From positions 62,001 to 126,000 of the forward strand of contig WAEK01000003.1 of NCBI GenBank assembly GCA_011634665.1: a stretch of DNA of 64,000 nt, written 5' to 3'. This DNA comes from Mortierella sp. BCC40632. Its lineage: Eukaryota > Mortierellomycota > Mortierellomycetes > Mortierellales > Mortierellaceae. The translations under genes were made by a program, and so were the position numbers. The notes below the pieces were generated by a model, which searched no databases, was not told the DNA's origin, and worked only from the letters and a program-made list of their open reading frames with translations. Position 1 is the first letter of the stretch; every line of letters starts with the position of its first letter. Positions 1 to 10,119 of this stretch are shown here, piece by piece.

Positions 1-1604
1 GGCTGCCCATGTGGCCGTGGAGAGGAGGGCGGAGTCGAGGCGGGAGAAACCTTGGGGGAGGATGGGGAAGAAAGTGGGTGTGCTGGGCGGTCTCTCGACC
101 CGTCTGTCTCAATGCTATTGTTTGGCGTTGTACAATCCGTTACGGTTGCCGTTGCAGGGATGGGTGCTATCGTACAGCTTGCCGTACTGGTAGTTGTAAC
201 GCCGGTGGAAATGGTGGTGGAAATTACAGAAGCCGCAGAGTGACGGGGAAGAGGAGGTGGAGGGGAGGAGGTCAATGGTGATGAAGTGAATGAAGAGACA
301 ATGGGCAGACCCGGGACTGCCGCCGCAGCCATAGGTCCTGTAATGGGTGATGGTCGCTCGCCAAAACCAGAATCGGTTGAGTCGCCTCGCGAGGTACATG
401 GACGAGGTACTACTGGTGGTGCCCGTCCGGGGATCCACACAGGTTGCAGTGTCGGTGGGGCTGCTGCAGTCATTGAAGGCAAGGGGAGCGATGCGGCGAC
501 GGTCGACGAAGCAGGCTGATCGGTCAAGCCTTGGGTATCGGGCATGCTTGGTTCAACTACACGGGGTGTGGACGATGAAGTTGCTTTGGAAGTAGATACC
601 GATGCTGCTGGTATGTTGCTGGCTCTTGCTGCAACAACAGCCGAGGCAGCCATTGCTCTAGTTGTTGTTGTTGCTGTGATTGTTTTTGTTGTGTCTGCTT
701 CTGAGGCAGCTGCAGCAGGTCGTAATGTTGCTTCCTGAGCTCCTTGCGATACAGGTGCAGTGACTGAGGCGATGGCAGGCGTAGCTGCCGGTGCTGGTGT
801 GGAAGGTGAGGCAGAGAGGGTCGAGTCGTTGGGTTGGAGTAACGGTGAAGTGGGCAGCGAGATGGGCAGCGAAGCAGAGGGCGAGGCGGAGAGCGAGACA
901 GACGGCGGCAGCGGCATGCACAACGGTGAGAGTGGGGCAGAAGGCGACGAGGCGGAGGAAGAGGAAGGGAGCACAGACTGCGGAAAGGCCTCTGACAGAG
1001 GCATGGCAAGAAGTGGCACGGACAGGGAAGACGCGAGCTTCGACAGGTCAGTCAGGAATACGGAGTAGCCAACGAGCGTGTTTTCACTCGCGCGGTCATC
1101 CGTCTGGGGGTGATCTTCATGTGGTCCAGGGATGAGATTGGATGGACCGAGGTAAATGGGTGAGATCGACTCGACGAACAACTGCACTGGATGATCCCTG
1201 TCCTGAGCGGAAGCCGCCACCCGTTGAACAATGCGCTGAATTGGATTGCTGCCAAGTGCCTGGATCTGTGCGGGCGAGGATGGGTAGATAGAATGACTAG
1301 TTGGGGAGGATGACGATGGTGCTGGCAATGGTGCGGTGGGGTCGAGCAAGATCTGACCGAGGCTCCTGCCAAGAGCATGCTTAGCTGGGACACCAAAGGT
1401 GCAGTGTGCGCCCAGGTTCCATGAGCAGACAATGCCATGGGTGTCGCAGGCGATGATGGGATTGGTGCATGAGGCGAACAGGGCAGTGATCCAGGTCTCA
1501 TGCCGACATGACTCTGACTGGGGTGGGGGTATCTGGGAGGATGAGTTCTGCCGATGCGGATGGGTCGCGCTGCAGACATGTGCTGCGGTGGAGGATGGCA
1601 TCAT
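1..1604 (-). CDS. PAS-domain protein, Ser/Pro/Ala-rich, partial
   Basis: A single open minus-strand frame runs from an ATG ATG pair (first ATG at 1604-1602) to the left edge without a stop, about 534 codons. Residues about 40-75 have the PAS core pattern: NPIIACDTHGIVCSWN, then GVPAKHALGRSLGQILL, the usual 'D.G.I..WN......G....E..G' layout. A second part (VQLFVESISPIYLGP and after) may complete the PAS fold. The rest is low-complexity Ser/Pro/Ala/Thr sequence with an acidic, disordered look. PAS domains bind ligands or mediate dimerisation in sensory and transcriptional proteins. No DNA-binding or kinase domain is visible, so the output function is unknown; it may lie beyond the edge. The frame stays open upstream of the ATG through a CA repeat at about 1690-1740, so an upstream exon or start is possible. 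Confidence 0.6.
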   Translation of the reverse strand, partial: MMPSSTAAHVCSATHPHRQNSSSQIPPPQSESCRHETWITALFASCTNPIIACDTHGIVCSWNLGAHCTFGVPAKHALGRSLGQILLDPTAPLPAPSSSSPTSHSIYPSSPAQIQALGSNPIQRIVQRVAASAQDRDHPVQLFVESISPIYLGPSNLIPGPHEDHPQTDDRASENTLVGYSVFLTDLSKLASSLSVPLLAMPLSEAFPQSVLPSSSSASSPSAPLSPLCMPLPPSVSLSASPSASLPISLPTSPLLQPNDSTLSASPSTPAPAATPAIASVTAPVSQGAQEATLRPAAAASEADTTKTITATTTTRAMAASAVVAARASNIPAASVSTSKATSSSTPRVVEPSMPDTQGLTDQPASSTVAASLPLPSMTAAAPPTLQPVWIPGRAPPVVPRPCTSRGDSTDSGFGERPSPITGPMAAAAVPGLPIVSSFTSSPLTSSPPPPLPRHSAASVISTTISTGVTTTSTASCTIAPIPATATVTDCTTPNNSIETDGSRDRPAHPLSSPSSPKVSPASTPPSSPRPHGQ

Positions 1605-2256
1605 GGCCGGCAGCTCTCTGCTGGGGCGAGAAGAACCCTCGGCAACGAGCGGATGGTGAGCGGCCTGCGGGGACAATGCCGGTGGGATCGGGAAAGAGAA
1701 TGGGCGTGTGTGTGTGTGTGTGCTTGTGTGTCTCAATGTGCGTGAGTGTGTGTATGAGAGGGAGTGAGACAGGCCCCAAGGTGATGAGAAGATGGAGAGG
1801 AAGGAGAGGAAGGAGAGGATGATGAGGATGATGACGGGGATGGAGAAAGGACAGCAACAAAGACAAGGAGAGGGAGTGTGTGTATGATAGAGAGAGAGAA
1901 ATGAGAGAGAGAAAAGTGAGTGAGAGTGAGAAATAGAGTGAGAGTATGAGAGTGTAAAAAGTAAAAGAGCGAGAAAAGAGAAGGAAGACACAATAGAGCA
2001 AAGAGAAAGAGACGACAGTCAAGAGCACCTCGATCGAGATTGCGACAAGCAAAGATGAAAAGAACGAGAAAGACAGAGAGAATGTGAGATCGAATTCTCT
2101 CTCATTCGATCCTTTGGGACTGGGTTGGTCGGTCGGTTATGTTTGTGTGTGTGTGAAAAAAAAAAAAAAGTGCCCTTTGGACAATGCCGCGCCGCTTTTT
2201 TCTCGTCACCCCTCTCACTCGTGGCTAGACCGCTCTCACAATCATCTCTGCTGTTG

Positions 2257-2299
<43 letters not shown>

Positions 2300-3779
2300 C
2301 CCCGTCCTGGGAGATACAAAAAGAGACGATGGCGTAGTTCACGCCAGAGTTACAATGATAGTAACATTGGTCCACATGGAATACACATGAACATGGCAAG
2401 TCTGGATGGAGAGTGATGGAGAGGAAAGTCTGAGAAAAACGAAATGAAGAGTAGGGATGATGATTTCTTTTTTTTTTGTTTTTTTTTTTTTTTTTTTTAT
2501 TTTTTTTATTTTTTATTTTATTTTATTTTATTTTTTTTTTTTTTTGGTCCCCTTTTGCGGGAGTAAAATATGGACTGGGCCATGGATGAGCATGGTGCTT
2601 CTCATGGCTTCTGGAGATTAGCCATAGGAGGGAGTAATATGGAGGGACAGAAGCCTCATTTATCGCGGGGCCATATATAGTTTTAAGAGGAAAGAGAGAA
2701 GAGAGAGAGAAAGAGAGAGAGAGAGAGAAAAGGCATTGTGTGAAAGCGGCTGGCCACACATGGGACGAAGCAAGGGCACTGCAAGGCCAAGCGGTGAATC
2801 AGAGCGGTACATGAATATCGGATCAGTCCTCGTCCCTTGTCCTTCTCTCTCCTCAGCAGCAAAGTTATATTGCATTCCCAGCAAAGAGACAAACGGCTAC
2901 TCTATCTCCACTCCTATGAAAGAGAAGAAAGGAAGGAAAGAAAGAGAGAAAGTCGCTCTCCTCTGCTGATTCCGTTCATCGGAATCGCCCCATCGCTGTT
3001 TTTGAGCATTCGGCCATTCCTCCCGATCCCTTCCTCCCCCCATCACCACTACCACCACCACCTCCTCCCCCACCTCCTCTGCTTCTCCCCTTTCCTTTTC
3101 TCTTTTGCTCTATTGTCGCTGTTGCATCGTACTGCATCCATCCATGAATAGGATCCGAATGCGCAAACAGCATGCCCACAGCCATCGCGGCGCTGGAGGT
3201 CCGCTTGGCTGCTCACCTTCCGTTTCCTCCTCCGAGTTCACAATCCTATCTCTTCTCTCTTAATCCGCCTTCATCCTCTCCCTCCTCCTCCTCCTCTCCC
3301 TCATTTCCCTCTCCCCTTCCACTGTCTCGTCGTATGGACGACCCGTTGTGCGTCTGCGGTATGTGAGCGAGTAGGCAAACGAATGTTGTGACGACCACCA
3401 CCGTGCCTCGCCATGCGACATGCAATGCAATGCGTCGTCATTTTGGTCTCCAGTAAAGGAAAAGCACTATCCCATATCCACTTTGCCTTCGGCTCTCTCG
3501 CTCCTTTTCTTTGACCTGTCTACTGTCATGCTCTCTTCGTGGCCCTCGCCTCTGCCTTCTCTCTTTTTTCTCTCTCTCTCTTTTCCCCTCGGTCTCTCGC
3601 CCGAACAGCTCAGGAACGACAAGGGCCAGGCTCAGGGCAATTTTTGGATGCACATTCAATATCGGCCTTTTCGAGTACTTGCACTATTGAGCGATGGGGT
3701 AAAGAAAACAACCAATGTGGTTTTCTGCAAGGCATCAGGGCCTAGAGAGACAGGGACAGGGACACGATAGTGACTCTTG

Positions 3780-3820
<41 letters not shown>

Positions 3821-5039
3821 CATTCTTTCTTTCTTTCTTTCTTTCTCTTTCTCCCTCTCTTTCTCTCTCTCTCTCTCTCTTTTTCTTTTGGTTTCTTGTA
3901 CCATGCGAACAAAAAGATGGACATGGTGGACTGGTACGACAAGAATACATGTTTCTTTTCCTTGTGTCCCTGTCGTTTATGTCTGCCAGATGTCTTGTTG
4001 TGGTCAAAGTGAATGACCCAGTGTCTGTGCCCACTCACCTCCTCCTCAGCTCCGTACAATTGAATCCCAATCAGTCGACTCGGCTCCGATGAGGCGTATG
4101 TATTGCACACGTCTCTTCCTTTCTGACAGGTCGCCTGCCTGCCTGTCCGATCACCCGTCCGATCGATCACACCCTTGCTCCGCAGGGGACGCCCTGGCTG
4201 CACAGCCCTGGTTCCGTTTTGACCCCTCCTGCTTCGCCACACCGCCAGTTGTCCGAGACAAAAGTAGAATCGGGTCGAGAATCAGTCCCCTTTCCTCCTC
4301 CTCCTCCTCCTCCTCTTCTTCTTCTTCTTCTTTCTCCCCCGCTCCCATCCCGCCTCCTCCACTTTGTCATTGATGCGCTCTGTTGTACCTCGATCAAGGT
4401 GTGGGTTTGCCAAGCGTCGTGTCCATCAGAAAGTACAAGCAAATGGGACAAGGTTGCAATAACCACATCTCGGTTGGACATGACTTTGTTGGCAAATCTA
4501 TTCCACATGCTGGCTCATCTCACGAGACAAAAGTGTTCCACTACTGGTTTACCTCACTTTAAAGCTTTCTTTTTGAATAGGCATGCCCATGAATAGTTTA
4601 TGAGAGGGAGCTGGACGAGAGAAAGGGGGAGAGAGAGAAAGAGAAAGAAAGAAAGTGGATACCTTTCATACACTACATGTCCAAAAAAGAAAGAATAAGG
4701 AAAGAAAGCAAAAGATGACTAATAAAATGAACAAGGTCAAGGTCTATCGAAAAGCTATCGCCCAACCCATCAGCAGAAAACCAAACAGGAGGCGTGGGCC
4801 AGACACAGCATTCTCCACATGCACGCGCGAACAGACGAGTATGTACTCTTTTTTTGCCCCCCTGTCAGCAATCAAGTTCGTGCGACAAGAGGTATTGGCC
4901 TGTCAGTTTTCTCCTCAGCGACAAAGGTCCAAACAGATTGTTGAATCATCCACGCCATCCCTTTGGGCCCTAGAATATGTTGTGAGGTACATGGGGGGAA
5001 CACTTTGGTTAGTGATCACTTGATCCGTCCCACCCCGCT
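1605..5039. other. Long CT-rich non-coding region
   Basis: No convincing gene is seen in 3.4 kb. The stretch holds many microsatellites and homopolymers: a GT/CA run near 1710-1760, GA-rich DNA at 1880-1980, (TC)n at 2261-2297, a T-rich block at 2469-2545, GA tracts near 2690-2730, (TC)n at 3784-3817 followed by a TTTC/TC block to about 3882, and (TCC)/(TTC)n at 4290-4332. The open frames here are poly-Ser/Leu or poly-Glu/Arg readings of these repeats. It sits upstream of the PAS gene and downstream of the BLOC-1-like gene, so it probably contains the PAS gene promoter and leader. Confidence 0.6.
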
Positions 5040-5273
5040 TCAACAATGGATGCATTCGGGAAAAGAGAGAGAGCGAGAGCGAGAGCGAGAGAGAGATATA
5101 TAGAATCGGCGCCAAGAGGAAGAGAAGGGGTATTCAAGATATACCATCAATGAGCCAAGCATAGCTTGCAAAGGCTTGAGCACGACATTCGAGGAAAGCT
5201 CGCGTTCGGCCTCTTCGACCATCTTGCTTGTCCGTTGTACTTCTACCGCCGCATTCTCGACCATCTCCTGTTG

Positions 5274-5344
<71 letters not shown>

Positions 5345-5366
5345 AAGAACGAAAGAAAGACAAATA

Positions 5367-5397
<31 letters not shown>

Positions 5398-6185
5398 GGT
5401 CAATGGGATGATTGCCTTAGGACGGCACCAACAACACATTGTGTTCCCACAGAAATCAAGCCGCCCTTTCCACTTACTCCAAGCAGATCAATCTGAGCAA
5501 ACATTTGCTCCAATGCATTGGTAGCTTCAAGAAGCTGCGTCGCCTGCTCCTTTAACCCAGACATCTCGTCCTCGATCTAGTTTCGTTTTCGCCAGTTTCG
5601 TGGTGTCATTTTTTTTTTCCTTCTCTCATCCTTTCGAGTATGTGCTACGAGAGCCCACAGACACCTCCAAAAAAGAAAACATACACAGAAAGATTCTGCC
5701 TATCCTAATGGAAAAGGCAAAAGGTTGGTTGTTTACCTGGCGGACTTGAGTCCTGACGTCGTCCATCTGTAGAGCCACGGTCTGGATCTGTCCTTGCACC
5801 TCTCGCATCTATTTTCCCAGGCAAAAGGAATACCACAAGCACACAAAGGGCCGAGAGTGAGTGAGCATGCTGAGGAATAGAAAACCGGAAAATGTGAACC
5901 AAAATAAAAGAAATCGCATTCGCATCATACTGCTGGTCGAGAGAGCGTGTCAATACTGAGCTCCTGCGCCAACTCTGTCGCAACGGCACGCGCCGACTCC
6001 AGAGAACTGGTGCTCGTCGACGTGGGTCCAGAGGCTGTCGAATGGTCTATTGGACTTTCGTGGCAAGGCTCCTGCTCATCCAAAGTAGATGGTTGTGCAT
6101 CTAGTTGGGATGTCTCCGTGCCATGGACATCGAGTTCCTGGATGGAAGGAGTCTCGGGGTGGTCCGAGTCATGCGTGGCGTTCAT
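5040..6185 (-). CDS. BLOC-1 subunit 4 (cappuccino)-like coiled-coil protein
   Basis: A four-exon minus-strand model joins in phase: 6185-5931, 5808-5737, 5576-5478 and 5267-5040, about 217 aa. The N-terminus is acidic and disordered (MNATHDSDHPETPS). The rest is a continuous amphipathic coiled coil: VREVQ-type helix in exon 2, EDEMSGLKEQATQLLEATNA in exon 3, EMVENAAVEVQRTSKMVEEAE then LQAMLGSLM in exon 4. The order 'LxxxFxxIDxLxxMVxxxxxxVxxxxxxxxxAERE' resembles the animal BLOC-1 subunit 4, which acts in endosome/lysosome-related organelle biogenesis. This is pattern similarity from memory, not a search. The intron before exon 4 contains a 66-bp GA repeat and a T/A homopolymer. A GT at 5144-5143 could start another intron, so the last 34 codons (Arg/Ser-rich) are doubtful. 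Confidence 0.5.
5276..5341. repeat. (GA)n microsatellite in an intron
   Basis: About 33 uninterrupted GA units lie inside the third intron of the BLOC-1-like gene. On the coding strand this reads (TC)n just upstream of the 3' splice site CCAACAG, so it can act as an oversized polypyrimidine tract. Confidence 0.95.
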
Positions 6186-6362
6186 TGCGGACACACAGTG
6201 AAGTATGGATGGAAGAAGGAAAGGAGATGTGACTCTCTCTCTCACTCTCGCCTTTCCCCTTCCTGCCTGTCAAAACCATTTTCTGTTGGTCTGGTCGAAA
6301 CAACAACTGTCCTACATCCCCTCAGCTCAGCCCTCCAATCCATCAGATTGGATCAACCAGCC

Positions 6363-6868
6363 ATGCATGAAATCATCACCTTACAATTTGGCCATTTCTC
6401 GAATTTTGTCGGTGCTCATTTCTGGAATGCGCAGGTAGTTGATCCAAACTGCTTCATCTTTTGCTCCGCGTCGCTCTTGCGCCATTCTCCTCCTGACTTT
6501 TATTTTTTCTTTTTCTTTTTTCTTTTTTTTTCTTATCTGACCCACTCCTCTTGGACCTGGATACTAGGAAGCCCATTTTACATACCAACAACCAAGCATT
6601 AATCATGAGGAAGAAGAAGAAGAGCCATCCAAGGAGCTTCTTAACCACGATTGCCTTTACCGAGTGGGACAGACACGCAAGGTCCGGCACTTGTTTGGAT
6701 AGGCAACAGCCGTGCTTGGGCTCAGAGCGTTAACTTTGCAGACTCACCATCACACGTGTGCGCCGTCGCGTGGATCACATTCACCATTCAATAGGGAACA
6801 GAGACATATACACCACGGGCGCTCATCTACGATCTAAAAAGGCAGTTTTTTTTTTTTTCTTGACTTAG

Positions 6869-6900
<32 letters not shown>

Positions 6901-9189
6901 TACAGAGGCTTATTCTGTGCTAATACTCTGACGATCTGTTCGAGTAGGAGGTTTTGGATCTATCAAAAAGTACAAGCTCTATGAAGATGAGCAATACAGT
7001 CAGGGTGTGGACCATTACCACCAGCAACTGGATGTCATTTGGTAATATATCTATTCTACTCGGGAGATCATTTTTGTAGAGTACCTGCATGGATTGAGCT
7101 TTTTGCGCCAAGGTCACCAACGCCTCTGCAAATGCACGTACTCATTCTAGGGACCCCTCAAAGATGGAGACCTTCCAAGAGCAGGAGTATGAGCTCTCAG
7201 CATACCAGCAGCATCTTGAGGATGAAGAAAAAGGTGTACGTCATCCTAGCTCGATTTAATTTCCTCCGCAATGTGGATCTTTAGTTGGCCATTCATGTAC
7301 CCCCAATCTTGTTTGATTGATAGTTCTAAACTAACAAGTGTGAGCTTTAACACTTTTTAGCTGGCAACTGAAGCTGAAGAAGAGGATGTAGACATGAACG
7401 GAGTCAAGAGTTGGTCAGATTATTCTCGTGTTTATTACCATCCAAAGTCAATGGCCACACTCAGTGGAGGATACCGACTCGATAGTGATTTTACACCATT
7501 CGATGTATTTTCATATGGTCGAAACGCATTTAACGAGACTGAAAAGGTTTGCTTTCCCTCGACGGGTCTCTATACTCATATTTTGATGCAATGCTGAAAA
7601 GTAAAAACTAGGAATCGTATTCTAAACACTCTGATTCCTTGGAGAACTCTCCTCCCCCTCTCCATAATATAGGAAACCGACTCCTACGACGAGAACTTTC
7701 GAATGTTTGCTGAAGAGTGTGATCAACTCCAGGCAAGCCAACCTCTCCGCGGTCTATTCTTACTCTTTAAGCCCATGACGTCCATAGGGAGAAAGGCTAA
7801 CCAACACAGCAAAAAAAAATCTGAATAGGGCATTCAAGTTATTGCGGATGTACTAGATGGTTGGGGTGGCTTCACTACAAGCTTTCTAGAGCAGCTTCGC
7901 GAGGACTTTCCAAAGACATCCATTATTACGTATGGCGCCATGGATGAGCAGATGGCCGACTGCTCTACACTCGTAAGTCACTGGTCTCTTTCCTTATGTT
8001 AAACCAGCTGTATCGATCGACTTTCTATAAAGTACAAAGGAGTGGTACCAACATTAGCATGTAAAGGGACTGAAGTGCTGTCTTCTGAATTAATTTAACA
8101 CTGCTCTCTCCCACCCTTTGCGGCACTAAACCTTCAGAAAAAAACGCAAACAGCTCTGGTAAATGAAGCGTTGGCTACAACTCATCTCTCAAGGCTCTCG
8201 TCACTTTACGTTCCAATTCGGGCACCAACAAAATCGGTGTTGAACCAGGAAGGTTGGTCCAAGAATCTCAGGGTTGATGTAAGTTTCTCTACTCTTTAAC
8301 CCCATCGATCACTTTCAAAGCAATTTTGATTAGAGGGGACAGAGAAGAGTAACTGAGAAGGTGTCCCATTCTACGTCATACCTAGCCGTCCAACCGCTAT
8401 CACACAAGCGCTGTTCTTTCATCCGCGATTGACACAGCGCTTCTCCCTTGCAGGTAAACACTCTAAAGTCAAAAAAGATGATGACTCGGAGAACTGACCA
8501 AACATTGTGGCATAGAATACCTCCCAAGAGGCATGACTTTTATTGGCTGTGACTGAAAAAGAAGTAATGTCGTGCAATCCTTATCACATCCTCTAGGTTA
8601 CGCCATAACCCATCACTCTTAGCAGACATGATTGGGGCACTCAACTGGAGGAGTATCACCACTATCGGCACACTTTCTGCATCGCTTCCATTCTCATTTG
8701 GTGGCTCCTCCCTCCCAAGGCTGTCTGGCAAAAACTCTTCAATGCTTGACCTCTCATCGAGACGCTTTACTGAGGTAAGTGAGCTATAGCCTAGCTATTG
8801 GGTAAAAAAAAAATCGCAATCTGGGACTTCCTTGAGCGTTTCGCTAATCTTTGGAAACAATACTTGTCTCTCTTGCCTTTGTCTAATTCCCTCACTTACC
8901 TACTTTACACTTAGGACGATCAAATATACTCTCAGTCCGTGGTGTTGCGGGGTTTAGAAATTGCTCAGTTTGCCAGATATTCAGCAGGGTAGGACTATGA
9001 CGTACTTGTGCACTGTTATAATTTACACAAAAGTGTATGGGCCATTAACAGCAATTGAACTTCCCCCCTTCCTCAACTCCTCTCAACTGATGAAAATAGG
9101 ACTCAAAAGTCGCCCAGCGATATTGTTGAAGAACTCTTGGACACCCTCCCAATCGGAAAGTCTCTTGGAGAGTCTAGGTATATTCACTA

Positions 9190-9228
<39 letters not shown>

Positions 9229-9887
9229 TTTATTTATCGCTTAACATGAATGAGCTAGGGAGCCCAAACATATTTCAAACACTAGCGTAGACTTAACCAA
9301 GATCTTTTTTCTCTTTTTGTTGTCAATGATAGAACCATCTCCGCCGTTCGGTTCCCTATCCCAACCTCCTTCCCGCGGTTCTTCCAAGGCCTTACCGTGG
9401 ATGGCTATCAGAGCACAGAGTATGTCATTTTTGCAGCTGAAAAGTACTCAAACTATTCTTTGACAATGGCATGTCACGAGCATGCAACTCGATCCTGAAC
9501 ATGCTCTTTTTTTTTTTTTTTTTTTTTTTAAGGCCATTGCCACCAAATCGCCGTAGTGATGGAACAAGCAAAGGTAAGACCCGAGCGAATTCTTTTTACG
9601 CAGTTCCAATATATGCGCGAGGAAAACAGCGTCTCATAATAACATTGGCATTGTCACCTTTTTTTTTTTTCATTTGTTTTACAGTTACCTCGGCGCCAAC
9701 GCTCTCCAGACTTGCAGTGTCGTCATCAACCCGTTGGCAACTTGAGCACCTGTCTGACTCTGTTCGTAGAATTAACTGGCGGCTCATGCCTCAATTTGAG
9801 GGTGATGCCTCTGGAGGAGTGAGCAGTGATGAATTTGACGAGACCAAGGAAACCCTCCTGGAGCTGTACGATATCTACAACGAGTAG
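6363..9887 (+). CDS. DML1: Misato/DML1 family, tubulin-like mitochondrial inheritance protein
   Basis: Sixteen exons read out as one misato-family protein of about 558 aa. Exon limits: 6363-6434, 6568-6681, 6795-~6844, 6948-7041, 7151-7235, 7361-7546, 7673-7732, 7829-7972, 8138-8278, 8386-8453, 8597-8774, 8915-8988, 9100-9177, 9333-9419, 9533-9573, 9685-9887. Landmarks: MHEIITLQFGHFSNFVGAHF (the diagnostic N-terminus), TYTPRALIYDLK, WSDYSRVYYHPKSM, ECDQLQGIQVIADVLDGWGG, FSQ-type SQSVVLRG, and the acidic tail ending ELYDIYNE. Family members combine a tubulin-like N-terminus with later misato segments and act in mitochondrial distribution. Oddities: intron 7 appears to use a GC donor (CTCCAG/GCAAGC), and the exon 3-exon 4 join is one base out of phase with any GT or GC donor I can find, near an A5 run at 6836-6840. 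The 3' end converges on the EF-G2 gene 232 bp away. Confidence 0.9.
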
Positions 9888-10119
9888 TTTTTCTTCATTA
9901 AAGTAGCTTGGCCTTAGACTCTGGTCCATCTCCTCCTACCATACTCTTTCGAGATTAATACTTTTAGCGATGTATCCCGCATAGCTCTGAAAGATGAAAG
10001 TAGAAGTCAAATTTTTAGATTTTTTGATATCGCTACAGGGTGACCAAGTCCCCAGTTCTAATGCGATGGATTGTTCTTTACTATTATAGCTCTCTATTTC
10101 TAGGCAATAGAGGTAACCT

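Noticed and set aside
115..1135. Several plus-strand and alternate minus-strand frames over the first 1.1 kb
   Set aside because: One continuous minus-strand frame carrying a PAS motif covers the whole interval; the others are its shadows.
3656..4373. Long frames of poly-Glu/Arg or poly-Ser/Leu on both strands
   Set aside because: They are direct translations of the TC/TTC/TCC microsatellites, as are similar frames at 5040-5440 and 58214-58711.
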